A stretch of DNA of 64,000 nt from an uncultured SAR86 cluster bacterium (lineage in GTDB: Bacteria; Pseudomonadota; Gammaproteobacteria; Magnimaribacterales; Magnimaribacteraceae): positions 20,577 through 84,576 of the forward strand of contig CACNCK010000004.1 of the NCBI GenBank assembly GCA_902618945.1, given 5' to 3'. The notes below the pieces were generated by a model. That model was not told the DNA's origin. It did no database searches and saw nothing but the letters and a program-made list of their open reading frames with translations. The translations under genes and the position numbers were made by a program. This document shows, piece after piece, positions 29,690 through 39,947 of the stretch (its first letter is position 1; each line of letters begins with the position of its first letter).

Positions 29690-31012
29690 CTATTTGTTTA
29701 CACTATCATTCCACACTATAGAAATACCACTCTCATCTAAATTAGTATGAAATTCATCACAAACCCATAAATCTCCCACTGCAGCTATCTGACCGTTTAT
29801 GTAGATTAATGGGATAGAATCCCTTTTCCAATCTGGTATCTCAAATTCTTGAAATAGATTCTTTATTTTTTGACTCTTGTCTCTTCCAAAAGGCTTACAT
29901 CTCTCTCCTCCAACTCTAGCCTTAATAATTACATCATCTCTGAGATATTTTTTATCCAATCCTTTTCCATAGGACTCTTGAGTTGAAAGTTCTCCAGAAG
30001 GAATTTTTATGGATTTTTTTAAATCCCAATTGACTCTTAAATTTTCCGGTAAAGGTCTTACTGAACCTTGATCTAATATTCTTATCTCTTTTGAAGATAC
30101 AATAATTCTTATTTCAGTGTTTAGTGAGTCTGAATGAATAATAAAACAACTAGATTCTGGAGATGGCTCTGAGATAGATGATAAGATCTGAAAAATAAAT
30201 TTAGAAGAAACATAAAAATCATTTTCGTTATTTAGCCAAAAAACTATTGCATTTTTCTGCCTCTCATAAGATAAAGATTTCAATCTTTTCATATTTATCT
30301 TATCTTTGCTTGCATCAATACTATCTAAATCCTCTCTAGCGACTTCTGTAAGTATCTTTTGATTCCATTTGGCCTCTGCTGAAAGCTTACCTATTGATTT
30401 ACCGATAGTAGGCCATCGAGAAATAATTTTTGGCATCAATTCATTTCTAATCATATTTCTAGAAAATTTAGATTCTCTATTAGAGTCGTCTTCAATCCAA
30501 CTAAGATTTCGTTCTTGGGCGTATTTGAGTATTTCCTTTTTTTTATTTTCCAAAAAGGGTCTATAAAAGTTCATGCCCCGAACTTTAGAAATTTCTTTAA
30601 TTCCTTCTAGACCTTTAATGCCCGTTCCCCTAAAAATTCTAAATAAAACTGTCTCAATGTGATCATCTAAATGATGACCCGTAATAATTAAATCATTGTG
30701 ATCTGCCCAGCTTTTAAATACTTCGTGCCGTTTATTTCTTAAGATGTCTTCTGAGATTTTATCTAAATCTTTGAGTTTCCAGGACTTAAAATTAACACCC
30801 AATCCAGCTGCAATTTGAGCACAGAATTCTTCCCACTTATCTGAATCATTGTTGATACCATGATTTACGTGAAGGGCTGTAATCCTGTCTTTTTGTATGT
30901 CTTGTTCTGAAATAAGTTTAAGAAGGACAGACGAGTCAAGACCTCCTGAAAAAGCAATACCTAATTTATTAAAATCATTCAGAATTTTATTATTTAAAGT
31001 AAAATGTACCAT
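29690..31012 (-). CDS. tilS: tRNA(Ile)-lysidine synthase
   Basis: TilS puts lysidine on C34 of the CAU-anticodon tRNA-Ile so that it reads AUA. The 440-residue protein has the PP-loop GIAFSGGLDSSVLLK at about 16-30, then HVNHGIN, GHHLDDHIET, and a C-terminal domain of TilS type (GGERCKPFGRDKSQKIKNLFQEFEIPDWKRDSIPLI region). Its start touches the accA stop. This accA-tilS order is common in gammaproteobacteria. Confidence 0.95.
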   Translation of the reverse strand: MVHFTLNNKILNDFNKLGIAFSGGLDSSVLLKLISEQDIQKDRITALHVNHGINNDSDKWEEFCAQIAAGLGVNFKSWKLKDLDKISEDILRNKRHEVFKSWADHNDLIITGHHLDDHIETVLFRIFRGTGIKGLEGIKEISKVRGMNFYRPFLENKKKEILKYAQERNLSWIEDDSNRESKFSRNMIRNELMPKIISRWPTIGKSIGKLSAEAKWNQKILTEVAREDLDSIDASKDKINMKRLKSLSYERQKNAIVFWLNNENDFYVSSKFIFQILSSISEPSPESSCFIIHSDSLNTEIRIIVSSKEIRILDQGSVRPLPENLRVNWDLKKSIKIPSGELSTQESYGKGLDKKYLRDDVIIKARVGGERCKPFGRDKSQKIKNLFQEFEIPDWKRDSIPLIYINGQIAAVGDLWVCDEFHTNLDESGISIVWNDSVNK

Positions 31013-31959
31013 TAAATAGATCCATAACTCATTAACCTTTTGTATCTCCTATCGAGAAGCGAGTCGATAGACATACTAGTTAAGTCATCTAAGTTTTTGA
31101 TTAAAACTTTATATAAATTCGATGATGCCTGGTCAAAACTTCTATGTGCACCACCCAAAGGTTCCGGAATAACTTCATCTATCAAACCCAAATCATAGAC
31201 ACTTTCCGCATCTAATTTCATAGCCTCTGCAGCGAGATCTGCTTTAGTGGAGTCTCTCCAAACAATGCTTGCGCAAGCTTCAGGCGATGCTACTGAATAG
31301 GTAGAATGCTCAAGCATAGATATATGATCTCCTACACCTAAAGCGAGAGCTCCACCAGATCCACCCTCACCTACAACATTCACAATAATTGGAGTTTTTA
31401 ATGAAGACATAACCCTCAAGTTGTGAGCTATTGCCTCGCTTTGACCTCTTTCTTCGCTATCAATGCCTGGATAGGCTCCAGGTGTATCAACAAGAGTAAT
31501 TATTGGAAGCGAGAACCGCTCTGCTAACTCCATTAACCTACAAGCTTTTCGGTAACCTTCCGGTTGAGACATTCCAAAATTATGTAGAATCTTTTCTTCA
31601 GTCGACCTGCCCTTTTCATGCCCTATAAACATTACTTTATATTCACCGATAGACCCAATCCCACCTATGACTGCTCTATCGTCTGAGAAATGCCTATCAC
31701 CATGAAGTTCATCAAATTCATCAGAAATTCTTTCGATATAGTCTAAGAAATGAGGCCTTTCCGGATGTCTAGCAACTTGAACATTTTGCCAAGGACTTAA
31801 GTTAGAGTAAATTTTTTCGGTAGTCTTCAAGATAGACTCATTGAGTCTAATAACTTCTTTCTTTATTAACTCGTCATCTAAATCAGAATCTTTTAGATCT
31901 ATAACTTGTTGTTCAAGATCAGCAATAGGTTGTTCAAAATCAAGATAACTTTTTAGCAT
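31012..31959 (-). CDS. accA: Acetyl-CoA carboxylase carboxyltransferase subunit alpha
   Basis: AccA with AccD transfers the carboxyl group from biotin to acetyl-CoA for fatty acid synthesis. The 315-residue protein has the typical start LDFEQPIADLEQQVIDL, the crotonase-fold core with RHPERPHFLDYI, DTPGAYPGIDSEERGQSEAIA and GEGGSGGALALGVGD. The length matches E. coli (319). It is ten bases after dnaE in the same direction. Confidence 0.97.
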   Translation of the reverse strand: MLKSYLDFEQPIADLEQQVIDLKDSDLDDELIKKEVIRLNESILKTTEKIYSNLSPWQNVQVARHPERPHFLDYIERISDEFDELHGDRHFSDDRAVIGGIGSIGEYKVMFIGHEKGRSTEEKILHNFGMSQPEGYRKACRLMELAERFSLPIITLVDTPGAYPGIDSEERGQSEAIAHNLRVMSSLKTPIIVNVVGEGGSGGALALGVGDHISMLEHSTYSVASPEACASIVWRDSTKADLAAEAMKLDAESVYDLGLIDEVIPEPLGGAHRSFDQASSNLYKVLIKNLDDLTSMSIDSLLDRRYKRLMSYGSI

Positions 31960-31968
31960 TTAGGATTA

Positions 31969-34900
31969 TTAATTTATGTGATATTGGCTATGATAAACGA
32001 ACTTAACATTTTCTGGTCCAAAACGTTTGCCCAAGGCCTTTATTGAAGAATCATCAAGTCTCACTGAGAAATCACTTGGTAGAGCAATATCTGCTACTGC
32101 TGACTCTCCCTTGTAAGATATTAGAACTTGATTACCTTCTTTGCTATTTGCAATTAATTTTAAAGAATTAATCACGTCTTCTGAGCTGATATCGTTATTT
32201 TCAATATCAATTTTAATGTTCTTTACATACTCATGACGAGCTTGATCAAAAGTTAAAATCTTATCGGCGATCATTTTGTATTTTGCAAAGTTAGAATATT
32301 CATCCTTCTCGATCATGCCTTCAACAACCAAAACCTGTCCTTTTTTTAGCAAGCTCCTATATTTTTCAAACACATCTGGCCAGATGGAGACTTCTATTTT
32401 TGAAGAACCATCATCTAATGTTGCGAAAGCAAATCTACCTCTTTTGCCCTGTCTCACATTAAACTGCATTAAACATCCTGCAATTCTTTGCATGTGTTCT
32501 TCGGATTGAAGTTCAGAAATAAAAAAACCACACATATTCCTAACCTCTTTCTTTTTACTTTCTAGAGGATGAGAATCTAAATAAAAACCTAAAGCACTCC
32601 ATTCAGATGATACTTCATCAAATTCTATGTCATCGTTAACAATATCCTCTGCAGGAGAAATAATTTCTCCCCCAAAAAGATCTTGAATATTACTCTTATT
32701 CCTCTCAGAAGCCTGTTCTGCATTCTTAAGATAAGAATCAATTCTTCTGAAAAGATCTTCTCTCTTTCCGAAAGAGTCCATGGCACCAGACCCAATTAAT
32801 GTTGTTAAAATTCTTCTATTAATTCTATTAGATCCAATTCTCATACAGAAATCATGCATATCTTTGAATTGTTCAATATTGCGTTGAGAAATAATTTGTT
32901 CTACTAAAGATTCACCTATACCTTTGATTGCACCCAAACCATATAAGATTGTTCTTGAATCTAAGTCTTCAAATCTATATGAACTTCTATTTATATCAGG
33001 TTTCTCAATTGATAATCCTATGTTTCTGCAATCATCTACGAATAATTGAATATTATCTGTATTTCCTAAATCACATGATAAGACTGAAGCCATAAATTCA
33101 GCAGGAAAATGAGTTTTCAGCCATGCAGTTTGATAGGCAATAAGTGCATAACCTACGGAATGAGATCGATTGAAACCGTAACCCGCAAATTGCTCTATTT
33201 GGTCAAATAAATTTGCAGCATATCTCTCGTTTACATCTTTCTTAACTGCTCCGTTTATAAATGTGGACCGCAGACTTTCCATTTCTTCTTTCTTCTTTTT
33301 CCCCATTGCCCTTCGCAAGATATCTGCTTGGCCGAGAGAAAAACCTGAAAGTTCCTGAGCTATCTGCATTACCTGTTCTTGATAGACTATTACTCCATAG
33401 GTAGTACTAAGTATTTTTTTTACTGATTCATGACCATAGGTAACTTCTTCCCTACCATGCTTTCTATTTATATAAGAATCTACCATGTTCATACCCAAGG
33501 CGCCTGGACGGTACAAAGCGTTCATGCTTACAATGTCTTCAAAATCATTAGGGACTAATTGTTTCAAATAGTCCCTCATACCTCTTGATTCAAGTTGAAA
33601 TATACCGGTAGTTTCCCCTCTTTGAAGTAGTTCGAAAGTTTCCGAATCTTTCAACGATAAATTATCAATATTTATATGATCTCGCTCGCTTTTTGCCTTT
33701 GCATTAATTCGTCTTACAGATTGATCTATTATGGTAAGAGTTTTTAGACCAAGAAAATCAAATTTAACTAAGCCTGCAGACTCAACGTCGCCCATATCAA
33801 ATTGTGATGCAACTGTTCCTTTATCAGAATCTAAAAAAAGAGGTGTAAAATCTGTCAAAGCTGTTGGCGCTATAACTACTCCAGCGGCATGAGTTCCAAC
33901 ACTCCTTGATAAACCTTCCAACTTAAGTGCCATATCAAAAACTTCTTTTGATTCATCTGACTCATCGATAATCTCTTTGAATTGCTTATCCTTATATGCC
34001 TCTTCAAGACTTATTCCTAAAACATCTGGTATTGCTTTTGCAAGTCTATCGCCAAATCCATAAGGCTTACCCAATACTCGAACTACATCACGTAATACAG
34101 CCCTTGCTGCCATTGTTCCTCTTGTACTTATCTGTGCTACTGAATCTTTACCATATTTGTTTGTGACATATTCTAGAACTTTGTCTCTACCCTCAATGCA
34201 AAAATCTATATCGAAATCAGGATTACTTACTCGTTCTGGATTAAGAAATCTCTCAAATAAAAGATCATATTTGATAGGATCTATAGCGGTTATGCCTAAG
34301 GCATAGGCGACTATAGACCCAGCGCCAGAACCTCTGCCAGGACCAACAGGGATATCATTCTTTTGAGCCCAATTCACAAAATCAGCTACGATTAAAAAAT
34401 AACCTGCGAAATCTAGCTTACAGATCATATCTAATTCGTATTCTAGTCTTTTTATATAAGTATGTTCATCCAGTTCATAAGAATCGGCAGACCCTTTAAG
34501 TTCATTTATTCTTTTGAGTAGACCTTCATTTGAAATTTTTCTTAAGAATTCTTCTCTAGAATAGCTATTTGGAACTTCAAAATCAGGGAGATAAAATTTT
34601 CCTAACTCCAAGTCGATATTACATTTTTCTGCGATTTTTACCGTATTAATGAGTGCTTCAGGTATATCAGAAAATAGGTCAAACATCTCCTCTTTACTTC
34701 TTAAGTATTGCTCTTCGGTATAATTTTTAGGTCTTCTTGGATCATCCAGAACATCCCCTCTTTGAATACAAACTCTCGCCTCATGAGCTTCAAAATCAGA
34801 AGGAGAAATATCAGGATCAACCGCTTCTAAAAACCTTACATTATTGGTTGCAACAACAGGAATCTCCATTTTTGAAGCAAACTGCAATACTGCTTCATTG

Positions 34901-35448
34901 TATTCTTTTTCGTTAGGCTTGCCTGTTCTTTGAACTTCAATAAAAAAATTATCCATATAAATCTTTTTAAAGAAATCTATACGAGACTCCGACAATTGCT
35001 TATTTCCTGCCAAAATTGAATTCCCAATATGTCCCTCCATACCTCCCGATAAAGCGATTATTCCTTCTGAAAATTCTTCAAGCCAATTAAAAAGAACAAT
35101 AGGATCGCCATTTACTTGACCTTCAACATAAGCTTTAGAAACTAACTTTGTTAAATTTATGTAGCCTTGTTTATTCCTAGCTAAAAGCACAATAGGAGCT
35201 GAAATTGAGTCTTTATCTTTTGCTACATTAATCTCCGAACCTACAATAGGTTTAATGCCCTTACTTCTTGCAGATCTATAAAATTCAATTAATCCAAAGA
35301 GATTAGTTAAATCTGTCAAAGCAACAGAGTGATATCCAAGACCAACAGAATGATCTAGTAATTCATCAACTCTTATGATTCCATCAACTAAAGAGTATTC
35401 CGAATGGACATGAAGATGAACAAAATCTAAATTATTTAATTGACTCAT
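31969..35448 (-). CDS. dnaE: DNA polymerase III alpha subunit
   Basis: This is the catalytic subunit of the replicative polymerase. The 1,159-residue protein begins with a PHP domain (FVHLHVHSEYSLVDGI), followed by the C-family polymerase core with GPGRGSGAGSIVAY and the catalytic aspartates in NPDFDIDFCIEGRD, then YQEQVMQIAQELSGFSLGQAD, a helix-hairpin-helix region and an OB fold near residue 1000. Length is normal. It overlaps rnhB by 17 bp. Confidence 0.98.
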   Translation of the reverse strand: MSQLNNLDFVHLHVHSEYSLVDGIIRVDELLDHSVGLGYHSVALTDLTNLFGLIEFYRSARSKGIKPIVGSEINVAKDKDSISAPIVLLARNKQGYINLTKLVSKAYVEGQVNGDPIVLFNWLEEFSEGIIALSGGMEGHIGNSILAGNKQLSESRIDFFKKIYMDNFFIEVQRTGKPNEKEYNEAVLQFASKMEIPVVATNNVRFLEAVDPDISPSDFEAHEARVCIQRGDVLDDPRRPKNYTEEQYLRSKEEMFDLFSDIPEALINTVKIAEKCNIDLELGKFYLPDFEVPNSYSREEFLRKISNEGLLKRINELKGSADSYELDEHTYIKRLEYELDMICKLDFAGYFLIVADFVNWAQKNDIPVGPGRGSGAGSIVAYALGITAIDPIKYDLLFERFLNPERVSNPDFDIDFCIEGRDKVLEYVTNKYGKDSVAQISTRGTMAARAVLRDVVRVLGKPYGFGDRLAKAIPDVLGISLEEAYKDKQFKEIIDESDESKEVFDMALKLEGLSRSVGTHAAGVVIAPTALTDFTPLFLDSDKGTVASQFDMGDVESAGLVKFDFLGLKTLTIIDQSVRRINAKAKSERDHINIDNLSLKDSETFELLQRGETTGIFQLESRGMRDYLKQLVPNDFEDIVSMNALYRPGALGMNMVDSYINRKHGREEVTYGHESVKKILSTTYGVIVYQEQVMQIAQELSGFSLGQADILRRAMGKKKKEEMESLRSTFINGAVKKDVNERYAANLFDQIEQFAGYGFNRSHSVGYALIAYQTAWLKTHFPAEFMASVLSCDLGNTDNIQLFVDDCRNIGLSIEKPDINRSSYRFEDLDSRTILYGLGAIKGIGESLVEQIISQRNIEQFKDMHDFCMRIGSNRINRRILTTLIGSGAMDSFGKREDLFRRIDSYLKNAEQASERNKSNIQDLFGGEIISPAEDIVNDDIEFDEVSSEWSALGFYLDSHPLESKKKEVRNMCGFFISELQSEEHMQRIAGCLMQFNVRQGKRGRFAFATLDDGSSKIEVSIWPDVFEKYRSLLKKGQVLVVEGMIEKDEYSNFAKYKMIADKILTFDQARHEYVKNIKIDIENNDISSEDVINSLKLIANSKEGNQVLISYKGESAVADIALPSDFSVRLDDSSIKALGKRFGPENVKFVYHSQYHIN

Positions 35449-36001
35449 TAATATTTCTAACAGGTTTAAAACTTAACCTATGTTCTAAAGTTATACCATA
35501 TGATTCTAATGCTTCTAGGTGCATCTTTGTAGGATAACCTTTGTGTTGTTTAAAGCCATATTCTGGAACGGACTTATCTAATTCTTTCATATAATTATCT
35601 CTATAAACTTTAGCAAGGATTGAAGCCGCCATAATATTCTCATTTGACTGGTCTCCTTTGATTATAGTCCGTACTTTCAAATCCGTTTCAGGTGAAAACT
35701 GGCCATCGACAGATAAAAGTTCGGGTCTCACATCCAAACCATCTATGGCTCTCCTCATAGCTAATAAAGATGCTCTGAGAATATTAATATCATCGATCTC
35801 TTTAGCTGTACTCATTCCTATGGACCATGAAATAGCATGAACTTTTATATCTTCTGCTATCAGTTCCCTTCTTTTCTCAGAAATCTTTTTTGAGTCATTT
35901 AGATTTGATATTGAATGTTTCTTGCCTAATATAACTGCTGCAGCAAAAACCGGACCAGCTATGGAGCCCCTTCCTGCTTCATCAACTCCAGCTTCAATCA
36001 A
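35432..36001 (-). CDS. rnhB: Ribonuclease HII
   Basis: RNase HII removes ribonucleotides from DNA-RNA hybrids. The 189-residue protein has the catalytic acid motif AGVDEAGRGSIAGPV (Asp-Glu pair at residues 6-7), the later Asp in LSVDGQF, and SILAKVYRD. It overlaps lpxB by 4 bp and dnaE by 17 bp, the usual lpxB-rnhB-dnaE arrangement. Confidence 0.96.
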   Translation of the reverse strand: MIEAGVDEAGRGSIAGPVFAAAVILGKKHSISNLNDSKKISEKRRELIAEDIKVHAISWSIGMSTAKEIDDINILRASLLAMRRAIDGLDVRPELLSVDGQFSPETDLKVRTIIKGDQSNENIMAASILAKVYRDNYMKELDKSVPEYGFKQHKGYPTKMHLEALESYGITLEHRLSFKPVRNINESIK

Positions 36002-37119
36002 TTTAATAACTTTAAAACCTCAACAGACGCCTTATCTGCTCCCCCAGCCTTTAGCTTTTCTTTTATACAATTAAACTCGTTTCTATAGAATTCAAAGCCT
36101 CTATCCTGTAGTAGATTTACTGAAGAGATTATCTTTTCTATAGTTACTTCAGACTGCAATAGCTCAGGTAAAATTTTCTTACCTGAAATTAAATTTGGTA
36201 ACGAAAAAGAGTCAATTTGAAGTAAAGGTTTAATTAATAAATAAGACAACCAATTAGTCTTATATACAGCTATACAAGGAGTGAATGATAAGGCGGCCTC
36301 TAAGGTTGCTGTTCCAGATGTAATAATTGCCATAGAAGATTTCTTTAAAATATCTTGAGAATTTTCATATGAAATATGAACGAAATCTTCCATATCCTCC
36401 TTAAAAAGGCCTAGATGAGATGAATCTGATAATGGCATAAAAAATTGGTAGTTTGGATTCATAAGCTTCAGTTTCTTTGCTGCCTTAATCATTAAATCAC
36501 CCATTAGTAAGATCTCTGACTTCCTGCTTCCTGGTAATAACGCAATACTATTTTGAACTTTGGATTCTATTTCCGTATTAGTAATATCAATTTTGTAAGA
36601 TAAAGGGTGTCCTACATAACAAGTCTTAATCCTGGAATTGGAATAAGCAGTCTCTTCAAAAGGAAAAAGGGTTAAAACAGAATCTATTGATCTCTCCATA
36701 GATTTTATTCGACCTTTTCGCCATGCCCAAACTGAAGGACTGACGTATTGTATTGTCTTGATTTGAAGATTCTTTTTCAAAAAATTTGCAACTGAAAGAT
36801 TGAAGTCAGGTGAGTCAATGCCAATAAAAATGTCGGGATTTTGTTGTAGCAAATACTTTTTTAAACCCTTTCTAAGTCTTAATAATTTTCTTAAGTTTAA
36901 CAAAGGTTCAATAATACCCATTACGGATATCTCACGCATATCAAAGTAAGATTCAAGTCCTTCAGCTGTCATCTTCGAACCCCCAACTCCTATAAATTCA
37001 ATTGAAGGATTGATCGATTTTAAGGATTTCATCAGAGGTGCGCCTAATTCATCACCTGACCTTTCACCTGCTACTATTGCGATCTTTAAAGGAGTTTTTT
37101 CTAGGGTATTCCCCATCAA
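35998..37119 (-). CDS. lpxB: Lipid-A-disaccharide synthase
   Basis: LpxB joins UDP-2,3-diacylglucosamine and lipid X to form the lipid A disaccharide. The 373-residue GT19 enzyme has AGERSGDELGAPLM near the N-terminus, IGIDSPDFNL, YVSPSVWAWRKGR, LLPGSRKSEI and TSGTATLEAAL, all family hallmarks. It overlaps lpxA and rnhB by 4 bp each. Confidence 0.97.
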   Translation of the reverse strand: MMGNTLEKTPLKIAIVAGERSGDELGAPLMKSLKSINPSIEFIGVGGSKMTAEGLESYFDMREISVMGIIEPLLNLRKLLRLRKGLKKYLLQQNPDIFIGIDSPDFNLSVANFLKKNLQIKTIQYVSPSVWAWRKGRIKSMERSIDSVLTLFPFEETAYSNSRIKTCYVGHPLSYKIDITNTEIESKVQNSIALLPGSRKSEILLMGDLMIKAAKKLKLMNPNYQFFMPLSDSSHLGLFKEDMEDFVHISYENSQDILKKSSMAIITSGTATLEAALSFTPCIAVYKTNWLSYLLIKPLLQIDSFSLPNLISGKKILPELLQSEVTIEKIISSVNLLQDRGFEFYRNEFNCIKEKLKAGGADKASVEVLKLLN

Positions 37120-37886
37120 CGAGATATGCCTCTCTTAGAGTCTTCAATTGAACTTAAGAATATATCTACTTCTTTAAAATCTTCTCTTAAAGAATCAAGA
37201 TCCTTTACAGCCTCATCGACTGTAAGTTTCTTTCTATAAATTGATCTATAAGCAGATCTTAAAGCTTCTATAGTTTCTTTAGAATAACCGATTCTTTTTA
37301 TTCCTGTTACGTTTATTCCAAAGGGTTTAGCTGGATTACCTCTGACTTTCACATATGCAGGTATGTCCTTATTTACTGCGCTTCCCATTGCACAAAAACT
37401 ATAACTACCAATAGAGCAAAATTGATGAACTATGGCATAACCTCCAAGTATTGCACCATCTCCAACATGAACAGAGCCAGCTAGCGCAGCCTGATTAGTT
37501 AGAACAATATCATTTTCTAAAACACAGTCATGTGCTATGTGAGAATAGGCCATAATAAGATTTCTATCGCCGATAAGAGTTTCACCCCTATCTTGAATGG
37601 TGCCTCTGTGAATAGTTACACCCTCCCTAATGATATTATCATCTCCAATTACTAGGGTAGTAGGCTCATTCTTATATTTCTTATCTGGACTTCCATCACC
37701 TAAAGTAGAAAACTGAAATATGTGATTTCCTTTTCCTATCTTTGCTGGTCCTTTCAAAATAACATGAGACTCAATTTTGGTTCCTGCGTCTATTTCCACC
37801 TCCGGACCGATAAGACAAAAAGGTCCAATTTCTACTGAATTATCAATTTTGGCAGAATCATCAACTATTGAAGAAGGGTGAATCAT
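37116..37886 (-). CDS. lpxA: UDP-N-acetylglucosamine acyltransferase
   Basis: LpxA performs the first step of lipid A synthesis, 3-O-acylation of UDP-GlcNAc. The 256-residue left-handed beta helix (hexapeptide repeats such as VEIGPFCLIGPEVEI) has the catalytic His in SHIAHDC (residue 119), and a C-terminal helical segment with NVTGIKRIGYSKETIEALR. It follows fabZ by two bases and is translationally coupled to lpxB. Confidence 0.97.
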   Translation of the reverse strand: MIHPSSIVDDSAKIDNSVEIGPFCLIGPEVEIDAGTKIESHVILKGPAKIGKGNHIFQFSTLGDGSPDKKYKNEPTTLVIGDDNIIREGVTIHRGTIQDRGETLIGDRNLIMAYSHIAHDCVLENDIVLTNQAALAGSVHVGDGAILGGYAIVHQFCSIGSYSFCAMGSAVNKDIPAYVKVRGNPAKPFGINVTGIKRIGYSKETIEALRSAYRSIYRKKLTVDEAVKDLDSLREDFKEVDIFLSSIEDSKRGISR

Positions 37887-37888
37887 GA

Positions 37889-38335
37889 TTATTTTGGTCT
37901 ATCAGCACAAAGTATCATAGCCTTTGCTACAAGCTCATTCTCCACAGTTGCCGAACAATCAAACTTCCAAATTCCTTTCTTATTAGTTATTACCTTTGAA
38001 TTCAGAATGAGTTTATCGCCAGGAATTGCAGGCCTTTTAAATCTTAAATCATCAGCTCCTACAAAGTAGTATATTGAGCCATCTTCAGGCTTTTTATCCA
38101 TTGTTTTGAAACCCAGGATACCCGAAGTTTGAGCCATTGCTTCTACAATCAAAACACCAGGCATGACCTGTTTTCCAGGAAAATGCCCCATAAAAAAAGG
38201 CTCATTAGTAGTAATATTCTTATAAGCTTTAATAGATTCACCAAGCACCATATGTGTAACTCTATCCACAAGAAGCATGGGATATCTGTGAGGCAAAAAC
38301 TCTTGAATTTCTTCTATATTTATTTCTACTTCCAT
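37889..38335 (-). CDS. fabZ: 3-Hydroxyacyl-[ACP] dehydratase
   Basis: FabZ dehydrates beta-hydroxyacyl-ACP in fatty acid elongation and competes with LpxA/LpxD for the same substrate pool. The 148-residue hot-dog fold has the catalytic His51 in [26 protein letters not shown] sequence (His51 and Glu65 both present) and the N-terminal [13 protein letters not shown]. It lies between lpxD and lpxA, as in E. coli. Confidence 0.97.
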   Translation of the reverse strand: MEVEINIEEIQEFLPHRYPMLLVDRVTHMVLGESIKAYKNITTNEPFFMGHFPGKQVMPGVLIVEAMAQTSGILGFKTMDKKPEDGSIYYFVGADDLRFKRPAIPGDKLILNSKVITNKKGIWKFDCSATVENELVAKAMILCADRPK

Positions 38336-38339
38336 AATT

Positions 38340-39338
38340 TTACTTTTTAATTAATCCGTGAAGTCTTTTAAAGGCAACTGCATTTTTTTTCCAGTCAGAG
38401 TTTTTCATAAATGGTGTACCTGACGAGTAATAACCGCTCTGTTTTATAGATTTTGTAATCAATGACATTGCTGTAATGTGCACCTCATCTACGATCTCGA
38501 TGTTATCAACAATGGCAGAACATCCTGCGAGTGTACAATTCTTTCCAATTTTTGTACTCCCTGCAATTGCACTGTTACCTGCAATAGCAGTACCAGAACC
38601 AATAACTACATTATGGGCTATATGAACTTGATTATCTATTTTTACATTATCTCCGATCAGAGTGTTGCCGATTGATCCTCTGTCAATTGTACTATTTGAA
38701 CCAATTTCAACATTAGCTCCAATTATCACTTTTCCTAAGTGCTCAACCTTTATCCATGAGCGGTTATCTTTGGCAAAGCCTAAGCCATCTGAGCCAACTA
38801 CTACTCCCGAATGCAGAATGCATTCTTCGCCAATATTCACGGAATCATATATTGATACGTTCGCGTATATTACTGAGCCCTTCCCAATTCTGCAGCCTTC
38901 GCCAATAAAAACTCCAGGCATTAATACAACCTCGTCTTCTATAACAGCATTTTCTGATACTGTCACAAAATTTCCTATTGAAGCAGTGTCAGAAATTATT
39001 GCCGTATCTTCAATGGCCGCTAAGCTAGAAATTCCAGTTTTGATAGAAGGTTTGTCCTTGAAGAGCTCAGTACATCTGGCGTAAGTTAAATAAGGATTTT
39101 CACATATTAATTTATTGCCTGTGAAAAATTCAGAGTAATCAGTGCTGCAAATAACTGCACCGGCCTTAGTAGTAGATAATTTTGTTAAATAGGACTCTCT
39201 GGCAATAAAAGAAATTTCTTGTTCTAAAGACGTTTCAAGGGTATTTATTCCAATTATTTCTTTAGAAGGATCACCTTCCAGTTCTGCTCCAAGGATTTCA
39301 GCAAGTTGCGATAACTTAAAGCTTTTTAGGGAAGACAC
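38340..39338 (-). CDS. lpxD: UDP-3-O-(3-hydroxyacyl)glucosamine N-acyltransferase
   Basis: LpxD adds the second acyl chain in lipid A synthesis. The 332-residue protein has an N-terminal uridine-binding domain ([15 protein letters not shown]) and a hexapeptide-repeat beta helix ending near residue 300. The catalytic His is in [14 protein letters not shown] short C-terminal helix carries [14 protein letters not shown]. It is four bases upstream of fabZ and just after the skp-like gene. Confidence 0.97.
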   Translation of the reverse strand: MSSLKSFKLSQLAEILGAELEGDPSKEIIGINTLETSLEQEISFIARESYLTKLSTTKAGAVICSTDYSEFFTGNKLICENPYLTYARCTELFKDKPSIKTGISSLAAIEDTAIISDTASIGNFVTVSENAVIEDEVVLMPGVFIGEGCRIGKGSVIYANVSIYDSVNIGEECILHSGVVVGSDGLGFAKDNRSWIKVEHLGKVIIGANVEIGSNSTIDRGSIGNTLIGDNVKIDNQVHIAHNVVIGSGTAIAGNSAIAGSTKIGKNCTLAGCSAIVDNIEIVDEVHITAMSLITKSIKQSGYYSSGTPFMKNSDWKKNAVAFKRLHGLIKK

Positions 39339-39344
39339 GAAAAA

Positions 39345-39887
39345 TTAATCTTCTTTTTCATTCATAGCATCGATTACTTCTTGAGTAATATCATAGCTTT
39401 GATCTGCATGAAGAAGTATTTGCTGTTGAGCTCCACTGTTTATTAAGAGTGTTATTCCTTTTGCTCTAATTAATTCAGTGACGATGACTTGAAATTTTTC
39501 TGCCTGTTCTTGAGAAAGCAATTGAAGAGTTTGATTCCTAAATTGATTAGTTTTTTCTCTTAAAAAATTAATATCTTGCTGGAGAGACTGAAATTTCTGA
39601 GCTGCCTCTTGTTTTTCTTCATCAGACATTGTTGGACCATCCTTTTGAGTTCTTTCTTGGATCTCTCTAGCCTCAGTTGCTTTCGCTTGAAGTTCTTCAA
39701 CAACTTCTTTCCATTCGTCTGAATTTTCTAATTCTTCAAGCTCTTTTTTTGCAACATTAGTACTAAATAAAGCTGCTTGGGGATCTAGAGTGGCTATATT
39801 TAAATCAGCCGACTGAAGAGTAAAAGTAAAAAAGGATGCCGTAAGTACGGTAAATAAAGTTTTAAAAAATTTCATAGTTTTTCCCAT
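39345..39887 (-). CDS. skp: Skp/OmpH-family periplasmic chaperone
   Basis: The 180-residue protein has a signal peptide (cleavage likely after LQSA) and the long charged coiled coil (about 45-135) typical of Skp, which holds unfolded outer-membrane proteins for BamA. The start is uncertain: the ATG at 39887 has a weak AGG site, while a second ATG at 39875 has GGGAAA seven bases upstream and leaves a cleaner signal peptide (MKFFKTLFTV). It sits between bamA and lpxD as expected. Confidence 0.9.
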   Translation of the reverse strand: MGKTMKFFKTLFTVLTASFFTFTLQSADLNIATLDPQAALFSTNVAKKELEELENSDEWKEVVEELQAKATEAREIQERTQKDGPTMSDEEKQEAAQKFQSLQQDINFLREKTNQFRNQTLQLLSQEQAEKFQVIVTELIRAKGITLLINSGAQQQILLHADQSYDITQEVIDAMNEKED

Positions 39888-39947
39888 TAAGTAACCTGTC
39901 GTCGAATTCTACAGTTTTGTAAGCTAATTTAGTAGCATTAAGAGAAT